Shown: positions 16,754-26,701, numbered from the stretch's first letter. The stretch is 64,000 nt of DNA from Spinactinospora alkalitolerans (GCF_013408795.1 NZ_JACCCC010000001.1:248001-312000), one strand, 5' to 3'. Numbers and translations are program-made. Notes: a model not told the origin generated them from the letters alone.

Positions 16754-17587
16754 CTAGCCTTCGCGGATCTCCAGGTCCACCGGATCGCCGACCGCGGTGC
16801 CGAGCCGCTCGGCCGCGTTCCCGCCGTTCTCCGCGACCGCCAGGTGACCGGCGGAGTCGGCGATGAGCACCAGTTCGCCGGGGGCGACGTCGCCGAACGT
16901 GGCCCCGACGGCGATGACGCGGTCGCCGCGGTCCCGGAGCCGCACGGCGACGCGCCGCGGCCCCTCCGGCGCGCCGCCCATCCGCTCCAGGGCCCCGCCC
17001 CCCAGCGAGAGCTGGACGTTGCCGAACCGGTCGATCGCGCGCACCTCGCCGTGCGCGGCCCCCGGCCCGACGGCACTGCGCGGCTCGGGCAGCGACCGCA
17101 GGGTGTCGGCCGCGACCTCCTCGCCGACCTCCTCCAGCGGCAGGCCCGCGGCGATGCGGGCGCCCACGGGCGCGTAGACGTCGCGGCCGTGGAACGTCCG
17201 AGACACGGGATGCCGCCACAACCGCGGTTCGGTCAGCTCGCGGACGCCCCCGACGCCACCGAGCGCCGCGGCGGCCCAGGTCATCAGCCCGTTGTCCGGA
17301 CCGACCAGCACGTGCCCGCCCGCGGCGATCGCGACGCTGCGCCGCTCGGTGCCCACGCCGGGGTCGACGACGCACACGTGGACGGCCGGCGGGAGCTCGG
17401 GGACGGTCTCGGCCAGGACGGTCGCCCCGCGCCGGACGTCGCCCGGCGGCACCTCGTGGGTGATGTCGATGATCCGCACGGCGGGGGCGTGGCGCAGCAT
17501 CTGACCGTGGCAGATCGCCACGAACCCGTCGCTTCGCCCGTAGTCGGTGAGGAAGGACAGGCAACTGTAGCCCGCAAGGTCAGTCAT
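16754..17587 (-). CDS. S-adenosyl-L-methionine hydrolase (adenosine-forming), DUF62 family
   Basis: 277 aa. The DUF62 signature is intact: LSFLTDYGRSDGFVA at the N-terminus, DITHEVPPGDVRRGA, VVDPGVGTERR, PDNGLMTWA, and the C-terminal barrel with DRFGNVQLSL. Family members hydrolyse SAM to adenosine and methionine and are related to the SAM chlorinase and fluorinase; nothing here suggests halogenation. ATG 17587 follows GAGGAGAAG. An enormous in-frame upstream extension is rejected. It is divergent from the DUF3263 gene, and its role in the cell (SAM turnover) is not settled. Confidence 0.9.
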   Translation of the reverse strand: MTDLAGYSCLSFLTDYGRSDGFVAICHGQMLRHAPAVRIIDITHEVPPGDVRRGATVLAETVPELPPAVHVCVVDPGVGTERRSVAIAAGGHVLVGPDNGLMTWAAAALGGVGGVRELTEPRLWRHPVSRTFHGRDVYAPVGARIAAGLPLEEVGEEVAADTLRSLPEPRSAVGPGAAHGEVRAIDRFGNVQLSLGGGALERMGGAPEGPRRVAVRLRDRGDRVIAVGATFGDVAPGELVLIADSAGHLAVAENGGNAAERLGTAVGDPVDLEIREG

Positions 17588-17659
17588 GAAACATCTTCTC
17601 CTCAATTGGCAGGAGGAGTCGCTACGATAAGTCGCGCCGATCCGGACGAGGAGCACCCA

Positions 17660-17992
17660 ATGCCAAATGCCGGGCCATTTGATCAAGAACCACCCGATCC
17701 AGCGGCGGACGGCTCGATGCCGGCCGAGCCCGCCGAAGAGACCGACCTGAGCGAACGCGACCAGCGTATCCTCGCCTTCGAGCGCCAGTGGTGGAAGTTC
17801 GAGGGCTCCAAGGAACAGGCCATCCGGGACGAGTTCGGTTTCTCCCCGACCCGCTACTACCAACTGCTCAACGGTCTGGTCGACCGGCCGGAGGCACTGG
17901 CCTTCGACCCGATGACCGTCAAGCGGCTCCGCCGGCTGCGCGCCAACCGCCGCCGCCAGCGCACCGCCCGTATGCTGGGCATCCAACTGTAG
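17660..17992 (+). CDS. DUF3263 protein
   Basis: 110 aa. A disordered acidic N-terminus (to about residue 32) precedes the conserved DUF3263 domain, with SERDQRILAFERQWWKF, FGFSPTRYYQLLN and a basic C-terminus RRLRANRRRQRTARMLG. The fold resembles a small helix-turn-helix and members are often annotated as putative DNA-binding proteins of actinobacteria. ATG 17660 has GAGGAG at 17648-17653. An ORF extending 1.1 kb upstream in frame is antisense to the SAM hydrolase and rejected. It is followed after 21 bp by otsB. Confidence 0.88.
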   Translation: MPNAGPFDQEPPDPAADGSMPAEPAEETDLSERDQRILAFERQWWKFEGSKEQAIRDEFGFSPTRYYQLLNGLVDRPEALAFDPMTVKRLRRLRANRRRQRTARMLGIQL

Positions 17993-18013
17993 GACCCGCC
18001 TTCGCGGAGCGCC

Positions 18014-18895
18014 ATGCGCCCGCGCCCCGCCACGGCGTCCACGGCCCGCACCGTCTTTTCGAGCGAGAAGCCGCCCATGCCCCTGCCCAGTCCCGCAACC
18101 CCCGACGGCACCGCCGCGCTCGACCGGATCCGCAGCGACCCCGGCGGCGCGGTCCTCGCCTTCGACTTCGACGGCACGCTCGCGCCGATCGTGCCCGATC
18201 CCAGGGACGCCAGGGCCCACCCCGGCGTCGTCCCCGCCCTGGCGCGGCTGGCCCCGCTGGTGCGGGCGGTCGTCATCGTCACCGGGCGCCCGGCGGCGGT
18301 CGCGGTGGAGTACGGCGGCCTCACCGGGGTCGACGGCATCGTGGTGCTCGGCCAGTACGGCAGGGAGCGCTGGGAGGCCGACCGGCTCACCGTGCCCGAA
18401 CCGCCGCCCGGCGTCGCGCTGGTGCGCGCCGAGCTCCCCGACCTGCTCCGCCGCGCGGGAGCGCCCGAGGGCACCTGGATCGAGGACAAGGAACACGCCC
18501 TGGCGGTGCACACCCGCCGCGCGCCCGACCCCGGCGCGGCGCTGGAGCTGCTGAGCGTCCCGCTGGCCGAGCTGGCCGAGCGCGCGGACCTGGCGGTCGA
18601 GCCGGGCCGCATGGTCATCGAACTGCGCCCGCGGGGAATGGACAAGGGCACGGCGCTGACCGAATTCGTCACCGCCCTGGAGGCCGCCTCGCTGCTCTAC
18701 GCGGGCGACGACCTGGGCGACCTCGCGGCGTTCGACGCCGTGGAGCGGCTGCGGGGCGAGGGCGTCGCGGGTCTGACCGTGTGCAGCGGCTCCGACGAGG
18801 TCGCGGCGCTGGCCGAACGCGCCGACCTGGTCGTGGCCGGTCCGGCCGGGGTCGTGGAACTGCTGGACGGGCTCTCCGGCGCGCTCGGCGCCTGA
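18014..18895 (+). CDS. otsB: trehalose-6-phosphate phosphatase
   Basis: 293 aa HAD-superfamily phosphatase. Motif I is LAFDFDGTLAPI (nucleophile and acid-base Asp), motif II VIVTGRP, the Lys region is in GMDKGTAL, and motif IV is YAGDDLGDLAAF. It dephosphorylates trehalose-6-phosphate to trehalose. The partner synthase gene otsA is 2.3 kb downstream on the opposite strand (21171-22649). ATG 18014 has GGAG at good spacing; ATG 18077 (MPLPSP) is a possible shorter start. Trehalose serves as stress protectant and spore reserve in actinomycetes. Confidence 0.92.
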   Translation: MRPRPATASTARTVFSSEKPPMPLPSPATPDGTAALDRIRSDPGGAVLAFDFDGTLAPIVPDPRDARAHPGVVPALARLAPLVRAVVIVTGRPAAVAVEYGGLTGVDGIVVLGQYGRERWEADRLTVPEPPPGVALVRAELPDLLRRAGAPEGTWIEDKEHALAVHTRRAPDPGAALELLSVPLAELAERADLAVEPGRMVIELRPRGMDKGTALTEFVTALEAASLLYAGDDLGDLAAFDAVERLRGEGVAGLTVCSGSDEVAALAERADLVVAGPAGVVELLDGLSGALGA

Positions 18896-18942
18896 CCGAT
18901 GCCCGACGATCGGGTTCGCACAGGACGGCGGTCCTCTCGGCG

Positions 18943-19180
18943 ATCTTGACCTTGAGTTTCGACCTCGACCCCAGGGGGTTGTGAAGGCCCGCCCCAGGAG
19001 GGACGGCGTGCGGGTGGGCGATTCTCTCGCGTGGCCGAAGGCCCTTGATAGGGATCGCCCGGTCACCGCGGATTCCTCCTTCGGCCGAGGTCAAAGACCC
19101 CCAGAGGCCAAGGTCGAAGCCCGGGTTGACCTTGTGGGACCTGAAAACGTCGCAGTAACCCCGACAAGGTCGAGATCGCC
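18943..19180. repeat. large imperfect palindrome, repeat family 3, copy 1
   Basis: The core is GGGCGAT (19016-19022), a 31-nt loop with TCTCTCGCGTGGCCGAAGG, then ATCGCCC (19054-19060). The flanks extend outward as further imperfect complementarity (for example TTTCGACCTCGACCCC near 18957 against AGGCCAAGGTCGAAG near 19104). A second copy at 37605-37765 is in opposite orientation except for its core. The gap 18896-19356 contains nothing else convincing. Confidence 0.8.
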
Positions 19181-19356
19181 GGTGGAAGGCCCGGGGTGCC
19201 CCGCGTTCCGCGAACCGGCGCCGGGAGCGCGGCCCGCGACCGCCCCGCCGATTACGCCGCTCGCTTAACCCGTCCACAGGCGCCGCCGGCCGATGGCGGC
19301 GTCGGGGGGAGGCGCCGTAAGGTTGGCCCATCCGACCCTCGGCAGCGGAGGCACCC

Positions 19357-19701
19357 ATGACCGAACGCGTCCTGCACGCCGTCCCCGACATCGGGGCCGA
19401 GGACGAGCCGCTGATGCGCGACCTCATCGGAACCGTTCTGCGCCGCGCCCGCCTGGAGCAGGGCCGCACGCTGCGCGAGGTGGCCGAGACCGCCCAGGTC
19501 TCGCTGCCCTACCTCTCCGAGATCGAGCGGGGCCGCAAGGAACCCTCGTCCGAAGTGCTCGCCGCCGTGTACCGGGCGCTGGGGCTGCAGCTCGTCGACC
19601 TGGTGGGCGACCTCCACACCGAGCTCGCCCCGCCCGTGGCCGCCCCCCGGCGGCCGGCGCCGGGCGCACCCGGCCCGCAGGCCATGCTGCTGGCGGTCTG
19701 A
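19357..19701 (+). CDS. XRE-type regulator, ClgR/PopR-like
   Basis: 114 aa. The HTH (about residues 22-75) is very similar to the ClgR/PopR group: RRARLEQGRTLREVAETAQV followed by SLPYLSEIERGRKEPSSE. These regulators activate clpP operons in actinomycetes, and two clpP genes lie immediately downstream in convergent orientation, which supports the assignment. PopR-type proteins end in a short hydrophobic degron; this one ends MLLAV, but a degron role is inference. A recognisable ClgR box was not found with confidence. ATG 19357 is preceded by GGAGGCACCC. Confidence 0.8.
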   Translation: MTERVLHAVPDIGAEDEPLMRDLIGTVLRRARLEQGRTLREVAETAQVSLPYLSEIERGRKEPSSEVLAAVYRALGLQLVDLVGDLHTELAPPVAAPRRPAPGAPGPQAMLLAV

Positions 19702-19746
19702 GCCCGCCCGGCGCCCCCGTTCACCCCGCGTCCCCGCGGCCCGGCC

Positions 19747-20358
19747 TCACGCGGCGCGGGCGGCGGGATCGCGGCTGGTGATCAGCTCGTCGACCAGCCC
19801 GTACTCCTTCGCCTGCCGCGCGGTGAAGATCTTGTCCCTGTCGGTGTCCTCGCGCAGCCGCTCGACGCTCTGCCCGGTGTGCAGGGACAGGATCTCCTCG
19901 ATCTCCGCGCGGATCCGCAGCACCTCGGCGGCCTGGATCTCCAGGTCGGCGGCCTCGCCCTGGCCCTCCGTGGACGGCTGGTGCAGCAGCACCCTGGAGT
20001 GCCGCAGCGCCATCCGCTTGCCCGGCGTCCCCGCGGCGAGAAGCACGGCCGCGCCCGAGGCCGCCTGCCCCATGCAGAAGGTCGCGACGTCGGCGCGCAC
20101 GAACTGCATGGTGTCGTAGATCGCGGTCAGCGCGGTGCTGGAGCCGCCGGGCGAGTTGATGTAGAGCTGGATGTCGCTGACACTGCTCTCGTAGTCCAGG
20201 TGCAGCAGTTGCGCCATGACCACGTTGGCGACGTCGTCGTCGATCGGCGTGCCCAGGAAGATGATCCGCTCCGACAGCAGCCGGCTGAACACGTCGGAGG
20301 AGCGCTCCCCGTTGGAGGTGCGTTCGACGACCACCGGCACCGTGTACCGCCCGCTCAC
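19747..20358 (-). CDS. clpP: ATP-dependent Clp protease proteolytic subunit (second of pair)
   Basis: 203 aa. The catalytic triad is intact: Ser in [10 protein letters not shown], His in RVLLHQPS, Asp in [11 protein letters not shown]. The oligomerisation core [20 protein letters not shown] is present. It forms mixed ClpP barrels with the upstream-encoded paralogue and degrades substrates delivered by ClpX or ClpC. GTG 20358 overlaps the upstream clpP stop (GTGA), indicating translational coupling and equal synthesis. Neighbouring PopR/ClgR-like regulator suggests this may be the stress-induced clpP3-clpP4 type rather than clpP1-clpP2; no clpX or tig lies adjacent. Confidence 0.93.
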   Translation of the reverse strand: MSGRYTVPVVVERTSNGERSSDVFSRLLSERIIFLGTPIDDDVANVVMAQLLHLDYESSVSDIQLYINSPGGSSTALTAIYDTMQFVRADVATFCMGQAASGAAVLLAAGTPGKRMALRHSRVLLHQPSTEGQGEAADLEIQAAEVLRIRAEIEEILSLHTGQSVERLREDTDRDKIFTARQAKEYGLVDELITSRDPAARAA

Positions 20359-21026
20359 GCCCGCGCCTCCTTGCCCGCCGCGGCGGCCCGCGGCGCGCCG
20401 AACCCGAACCGGCGGGCGGCGTCCCCGCCCAGGTCGGCGGCGCTGTGCACGACGCGGTCGACGAATCCGTACTCCTTGGCCTGCTCGGCGGTGAACCAGC
20501 GGTCGCGGCGCTGGTCCTCGGCGACGGTCTCCAGGCGCTGCCCGGTGTGCTCGGCGATGAGCCGCTGCATGGTCTCCTTGGTGTAGGCGAGGTTCTCGGC
20601 CTGGATGGAGATGTCGGCTGCGGTGCCGCCCAGCCCGCCGGAGGGCTGGTGCATCATGATGCGCGCGTTCGGCAGGCTGTAGCGCTTGCCCGCCGTCCCC
20701 GAGCACAGCAGGAACTGCCCCATGCTGGCGGCGAAGCCCATGGCCAGCGTGGCGACGTCGTTGGGGATGAAGCGCATCGTGTCGTAGATGGCCATCCCCG
20801 CGTGCACGGCGCCGCCCGGGCTGTTGACGCACAGGGTGATGTCGCGCTTGGGGTCCTCTTCGGCGAGCAGCATCAGTTGGGCGCAGACGCGGTTGGCGAT
20901 GGCGTCGTCCACCTGCGCGCCGAGCACCACCACCCGGCCGTGCAGCAGCCGGGAGGCGATCTGGTCGTCGAACGGCGCGGTGCCGACCTCCGCCGCCGCC
21001 GTGAGCCCTGGAATGGTCGAGAGCAC
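20355..21026 (-). CDS. clpP: ATP-dependent Clp protease proteolytic subunit (first of pair)
   Basis: 223 aa from GTG 21026, which has an excellent GAGGAGGAAAC ribosome site; ATG 21050 gives an eight-residue longer form. The triad is Ser in [11 protein letters not shown], His in ARIMMHQPS, Asp in [30 protein letters not shown] is the family core. The C-terminal ~25 residues are an Ala/Gly/Arg extension beyond the typical end. It is first gene of a two-gene operon with overlapping downstream clpP. Heteromeric ClpP complexes are the rule in actinobacteria. Confidence 0.93.
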   Translation of the reverse strand: MLSTIPGLTAAAEVGTAPFDDQIASRLLHGRVVVLGAQVDDAIANRVCAQLMLLAEEDPKRDITLCVNSPGGAVHAGMAIYDTMRFIPNDVATLAMGFAASMGQFLLCSGTAGKRYSLPNARIMMHQPSGGLGGTAADISIQAENLAYTKETMQRLIAEHTGQRLETVAEDQRRDRWFTAEQAKEYGFVDRVVHSAADLGGDAARRFGFGAPRAAAAGKEARA

Positions 21027-21170
21027 GTTTCCTCCTCGTCCCGGCCGCATGAGCAGCGGGCGCTCACCCGCTCGGGCCGGTCCATCCCAGCGTGCGGCCC
21101 GCGCCGCGGCGGAATCGAGCGTTTCTGCCGTGCGGAGATCTGCTGCGGGCAGAGGAGGGGCCGGCTGCGG

Positions 21171-22649
21171 CTACCCCAGCGCGCGCAACTGGTCGGTGAA
21201 CCAGCGTTGCGGGGGGAGGGCGACGGAGGCCTCCACGAGGCGCTCGCAGCGGGCGCGGCGCTCGTCATCGGGCATCGACAGCGCGGTGTGCAGCGCCTCG
21301 GCGGTCTCGGAGACGTCGTAGGGGTTGACCATCACGGCGGCGCCGCCCATGTCGTCGGCCGCCCCCGCCTCGGTGGACAGCACCACGGCGCAGCCGTCGT
21401 GGGAGAGCACCGGGCCCTCCTTGGCCACGAGGTTCATGCCGTCGCGGATCGGGTTGACCACCAGCACGTCGGCCAGTTGGTAGGAGGCCAGCGAGCGCGG
21501 GTAGTCGTCGTTGACCTCCAGGATCAGCGGGGTCCACTCGGGCGTCGCGAACTCCTCGTTGATCTCCTCGGCGATCCGCCGCACCGACTCGGTGTAGGCG
21601 CGGTACTCCGGCACGTCGCCGCGGCTGGGGTAGGCGAACGCGAGGTGGGTCACCCTGCCGCGCCATTCGGGCCGGGTGCGCAGCAGCTCGCGGTAGGCGG
21701 CCAGGCCCCGGACGATGTTCTTGGACAGCTCGGTGCGGTCGACCCGCAGGACGAGCCTGCGCCCGCCCACCAGTTCGCGCAGCGTCGCTCGGCGCTCGGC
21801 GACGTCCTCCTGCTCGGCACGCTCGCGCAGCCCCTCGGCGTCGGCGCCCAGCCCGTGCACGCCGGTCCTGACGATCCGGCCGCCGTGGTCGACGGTGCGG
21901 TGGTCCCAGTTGACGTCGGCGCGCAGGAAGGTCTCGCAGCACTTGAGGAACGCGTCGGCCCACCGTCGGCTGAGGAAGCCGACGTGGTCGGCGCCGAGCA
22001 TGCCCTCCAGCAGCTCGCGGCCGATGTCGGCGGGCAGCATCCCGAAGTACTCCGGCGGCGCCCACGGGGTGTGCGAGAAGTGCGCGATCCGCAGGTCGGG
22101 CCGGCGGCCGCGCATCATCCGCGGCACGAGCGCCAGGTGGTAGTCCTGGACGGCGGCCTTCGCCCCCTCGGCCGCGCCGGTGACCAGCGCCTCGGCGAAG
22201 GAGGCGTTGTAGGCCCGGTAGTCCTCCCACTCGGCGCGGAAGGCCGCGTCGAACAGGGGCTTGTTGGGGGTGTCGTAGAGCATGTGGTGGACGAACCACA
22301 GGGTGGAGTTGGCCACGGATGTGTAGGCGTTGGCGAAGGTCTGCTCCGGGATGTCGAGCATGCGCACCCGCGCGCCGCCCAGGTCGAAGCCGGCCCGGTC
22401 CAGCCGGCCGTCGGGGGCCGAGGAGGCGGCCTTGCGGTCGGCGTCGGACAGCGCCGCGCACACCCACAGGGTGTCGATCTCGGCGGCCACCGAGCTCAGC
22501 CCGGAGACCAGTCCGCCGCCGCCGCGGCGGAAGCTCAGGGAGCCGTCGTCATCGACCGAGAAGGACACCGGGCCCCGGTTGGAAGCGACGAGGATCTGCG
22601 CCTTGTCCACCTGTTCGCCCACCTCTCCAACGAAATGCCGGAACCCCAT
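21171..22649 (-). CDS. otsA: trehalose-6-phosphate synthase
   Basis: 492 aa GT20 glycosyltransferase joining UDP- or GDP-glucose to glucose-6-phosphate. Visible landmarks are ILVASNRGPVSF at the N-terminus, WFVHHMLYDTP, VQDYHLALVPRM, IAHFSHTPWAPPEYF, DRTELSKNIVRGL and the C-terminal NDDYPRSLA...VNPIRDGMNLVAKE...LSTEAGAADDMGGAA signature. ATG 22649 lacks a clear ribosome site; a GTG about 14 codons in (VDKAQILVAS) is an alternative. It works with OtsB (18014). It is transcribed away from the SAM-riboswitch operon. Confidence 0.95.
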   Translation of the reverse strand: MGFRHFVGEVGEQVDKAQILVASNRGPVSFSVDDDGSLSFRRGGGGLVSGLSSVAAEIDTLWVCAALSDADRKAASSAPDGRLDRAGFDLGGARVRMLDIPEQTFANAYTSVANSTLWFVHHMLYDTPNKPLFDAAFRAEWEDYRAYNASFAEALVTGAAEGAKAAVQDYHLALVPRMMRGRRPDLRIAHFSHTPWAPPEYFGMLPADIGRELLEGMLGADHVGFLSRRWADAFLKCCETFLRADVNWDHRTVDHGGRIVRTGVHGLGADAEGLRERAEQEDVAERRATLRELVGGRRLVLRVDRTELSKNIVRGLAAYRELLRTRPEWRGRVTHLAFAYPSRGDVPEYRAYTESVRRIAEEINEEFATPEWTPLILEVNDDYPRSLASYQLADVLVVNPIRDGMNLVAKEGPVLSHDGCAVVLSTEAGAADDMGGAAVMVNPYDVSETAEALHTALSMPDDERRARCERLVEASVALPPQRWFTDQLRALG

Positions 22650-22837
22650 ACTTAACTACACGAGCCCTTCGCCGAGACAGCGGGGTCACTCTGCTGCGAC
22701 TCGGTAGGTCTCACCCCTGAGGCCCCCGCGCAAACCCTTTCCGGCGGATCGCCGCGCCCCGCCGGGATGGCCGGCGCCGAACGGGCGGGGCGATGTCAGA
22801 TGGCTCACCCCGGATGGAAAACCGGACAGGGCGTCGG

Positions 22838-22843
22838 TTAAAG
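22838..22843 (+). promoter_or_regulatory. -10 candidate of the SAM-riboswitch operon
   Basis: TAAAGT lies about 44 nt before the first riboswitch stem, at the expected distance for the transcription start. No strong -35 is evident. The rest of 22650-22884 is featureless apart from GC-rich spacer. Confidence 0.35.
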
Positions 22844-22884
22844 TGACCAACGGATCCCTTCCGGGACCGCCCACAACTTCATAC

Positions 22885-23025
22885 AGCTCATCCAGAGGGG
22901 TGGAGGGAACGGCCCTGCGAAGCCCCGGCAACCATCTCGGTGAACGTTTCTCGTCAGGTGCGAGGCGGCCGGGACAGGTGCCAACTCCGCCCCGTGGTCA
23001 GAGCGGCCACGGGAAAGATGAGGGG
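22885..23025 (+). ncRNA. SAM-I (S-box) riboswitch
   Basis: All hallmarks are present. P1 is CTCATC (22887-22892) paired with GATGAG (23017-23022), then AGAGGGGTGGAGGGA, then GCGAAGCCCCGGCAACC, then AGGTGCCAACTCCGCCC. P4 is CCGTGG/CCACGG (22992-23009 region), and GGAAAGATGAG closes P1. The 3' strand of P1 runs into the AGGGGAG ribosome site of the next gene, so SAM binding would more likely affect translation than terminate. It precedes a gene annotated by homology as threonine synthase, although SAM-I aptamers normally govern methionine, cysteine and SAM genes. Confidence 0.96.
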
Positions 23026-23036
23026 AGACGCCTCGC

Positions 23037-24302
23037 ATGGCGATCACCGCCACGGAACCCGCACCCACCGCCGCCCACGCCTTCGGCCCCGCCGTCGCGC
23101 TGTCCTGCCGCGAGTGCGGTGAGCGCTACGAGCTGACCCCCCGCTTCGCGTGCGAGTTCTGTTTCGGCCCGCTCGAAGTGGCCTACGAGTTCGGATCGGT
23201 CAGCCGTGAGGAGATCGAGCGCGGCCCGAAGAACATCTGGCGCTACGCCGGCCTGCTGCCGGTCCCCGGCGACGTCCAGAACCTGCCCAACATGAACCCG
23301 GGCCTGACCCCGCTGGTCCGGGCCGACCGGCTCGCCGCGGAGCTGGGCCTGCGGTCGCTGAGCGTCAAGGACGACTCCGCCAACCCCACGCACTCCTTCA
23401 AGGACCGCGTCGTCGCCATGGCGGTGGAGGCCGCGCGCACGTTCGGCTTCCACACGCTGTCCTGCTCCTCCACGGGCAACCTCGCCGGCGCCGTGGGCGC
23501 GGCCGCGGCCCGCGCCGGCTTCAAGTCCTGCGTGTTCATCCCGGCCGGCCTGGAGGAGGGCAAGGTCGTGATGGCCGCCGTCTACGGCGGGCAGGTCGTG
23601 GCCATCGACGGCAACTACGACGACGTCAACCGCTTCTGCTCCGAGCTCATCGGCGACCCGGCCGGCGAGGACTGGGGCTTCGTCAACGTCAACCTGCGCC
23701 CCTACTACGGCGAGGGCTCCAAGACCCTGGCCTACGAGATCGCCGAGCAGCTCGGCTGGCGGGTGCCCGACCAGATCATCATCCCGATCGCGTCCGGCTC
23801 CCAGCTCACCAAGATCGACAAGGGCTTCCGCGAGCTGATCGAGCTGGGCCTGGTCGAGGACCGGCCGTACAGGATCTTCGGCGCCCAGGCCACGGGCTGC
23901 TCCCCGGTCGCCAAGGCGTGGGAGAGCGGCCACGACGTCATCCAGCCGGTCAAGCCCGACACCATCGCCAAGTCGCTGGCGATCGGCAACCCGGCCGACG
24001 GCCCCTACGTGCTCGACATCTGCAAGCGCACCGGCGGCGCGGTGGCGCACGTGAGCGACGCCGAGGTGGTCGACTCCATCAAGCTCCTGGCGCGCACCGA
24101 GGGCGTCTTCGCCGAGACCGCGGGCGGCGTCACGACCGGCGTGCTGCGCAAGCTGCTCGCCGAGGGCGCGCTCGACCCCGAGGCCGAGACCGTGGTGCTC
24201 AACACCGGCGACGGGCTCAAGACGCTCAACGCCGTGGACTCCGGGGTCACCGCGACGATCCGGCCGTCCCTGGACGCGTTCCAGGACGCCGGACTCGCCT
24301 GA
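23037..24302 (+). CDS. threonine-synthase-like PLP enzyme under SAM riboswitch (possible homocysteine synthase)
   Basis: 421 aa, fold-type II PLP enzyme of the ThrC family. The N-terminus holds a zinc-ribbon-like C24-x2-C27-x11-C39-x2-C42. The PLP lysine is in NPTHSFKDRVV, and the phosphate loop region includes SCSSTGNLAGAVG. By homology it would convert O-phosphohomoserine to threonine. Context argues otherwise: a SAM-I riboswitch immediately upstream and a ThiS/MoaD-like carrier 101 bp downstream point to methionine and sulfur metabolism. The enzyme may instead transfer sulfur from a carrier thiocarboxylate to O-phosphohomoserine, giving homocysteine. I recall such a pair being proposed in Streptomyces but cannot verify it. 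Family certain, reaction inferred. Confidence 0.85.
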   Translation: MAITATEPAPTAAHAFGPAVALSCRECGERYELTPRFACEFCFGPLEVAYEFGSVSREEIERGPKNIWRYAGLLPVPGDVQNLPNMNPGLTPLVRADRLAAELGLRSLSVKDDSANPTHSFKDRVVAMAVEAARTFGFHTLSCSSTGNLAGAVGAAAARAGFKSCVFIPAGLEEGKVVMAAVYGGQVVAIDGNYDDVNRFCSELIGDPAGEDWGFVNVNLRPYYGEGSKTLAYEIAEQLGWRVPDQIIIPIASGSQLTKIDKGFRELIELGLVEDRPYRIFGAQATGCSPVAKAWESGHDVIQPVKPDTIAKSLAIGNPADGPYVLDICKRTGGAVAHVSDAEVVDSIKLLARTEGVFAETAGGVTTGVLRKLLAEGALDPEAETVVLNTGDGLKTLNAVDSGVTATIRPSLDAFQDAGLA

Positions 24303-24403
24303 CCCCCGCCGTCCCCGGTCCGATCCCCGGCCCGCACCGGTCCGCACCGCGCCGGTCCGCACCGCCACCACCACGAGCCCCACGAGAAGGAGTACCCGCA
24401 GCC

Positions 24404-24682
24404 ATGAGCGTCAGCGTTCGCGTCCCGACCATCCTGCGCACCTACACCAAGGACGCGGCCGAGGTCACGGCCGAGGGCGGCACCCTCAAGGAGGTCCTGG
24501 CCGACCTGGAGGCCAATCACCCGGGCATTCAGGCCCGGATCCTCGACGACGGCGGGAAGATCCGCCGCTTCGTCAACGTCTACGTGGGGGACGAGGACGT
24601 CCGCTTCGCCGACGGACTCGACACCGCGGTCCCGGTCGGCAGCCAGGTCTCGATCATCCCCGCGGTCGCCGGCGGCTGCTGA
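24404..24682 (+). CDS. ThiS/MoaD-family sulfur carrier protein with C-terminal Gly-Gly-Cys
   Basis: 92 aa beta-grasp protein (VRVPTILRTYTKDAAEV...VNVYVGDEDVRF...GSQVSIIPAVAGGC). Members end in Gly-Gly, which is adenylated and converted to a thiocarboxylate that donates sulfur. Here one extra Cys follows the Gly-Gly, so processing by a protease (as for some carriers trimmed by JAMM-type peptidases) would be needed first. ATG 24404 has GAGAAGGAG upstream. It is co-directional with the ThrC-like gene and followed by a terminator, hence a two-gene SAM-controlled operon. It does not resemble molybdopterin-synthase context, as no other moa genes are near. Confidence 0.88.
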   Translation: MSVSVRVPTILRTYTKDAAEVTAEGGTLKEVLADLEANHPGIQARILDDGGKIRRFVNVYVGDEDVRFADGLDTAVPVGSQVSIIPAVAGGC

Positions 24683-24712
24683 CCCCGCCGTCCCCGACCC
24701 CGGTCCTGCGAG

Positions 24713-24744
24713 AACGGCCGGAGCGCATCGGCGCTCCGGCCGTT
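24713..24744 (+). terminator. terminator of the SAM-riboswitch operon
   Basis: AACGGCCGGAGCGC (24713-24726) and GCGCTCCGGCCGTT (24731-24744) form a perfect 14-bp stem with loop ATCG, followed by T-containing sequence. Confidence 0.9.
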
Positions 24745-24848
24745 GCTGTTGCGCCCCCCGGGCCGCCCGCCTCGGGCCCCGCCCGCACGTGAATCTTTTC
24801 GCGGCTCTGACCTGGGGGTAACCCCATGGCGAAATCGCGGTCAAGGCG

Positions 24849-24875
24849 TTTGCACTCCCCAAGGGAGAGTGCTAA
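24849..24875. promoter_or_regulatory. CIRCE element 1 (HrcA operator)
   Basis: TTTGCACTC-N9-GAGTGCTAA, one mismatch from the TTAGCACTC-N9-GAGTGCTAA consensus. Confidence 0.9.
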
Positions 24876-24886
24876 AAAAGGGACCG

Positions 24887-24913
24887 TTAGCACTCTGAGA
24901 CAAGGAGTGCTAA
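24887..24913. promoter_or_regulatory. CIRCE element 2 (HrcA operator)
   Basis: A perfect TTAGCACTC-N9-GAGTGCTAA, 11 bp after the first element, about 130 bp before groEL. Heat-shock derepression by HrcA is expected; hrcA is not in the window. Confidence 0.97.
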
Positions 24914-24932
24914 CCCAGGATCGAGGCGATGA

Positions 24933-26675
<1,743 letters not shown>

Positions 26676-26701
26676 GTCCCCGCGCGTCTCGGACGCCTGG
26701 C

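Noticed and set aside
16538-17660. N-terminal extension of the DUF3263 gene
   Set aside because: The extension is antisense to the SAM hydrolase; the family domain and ribosome site place the start at 17660.
21027-21170. ClgR box in front of the clpP pair
   Set aside because: Some GCG-rich partial matches exist, but none fits the known palindrome well enough to call.
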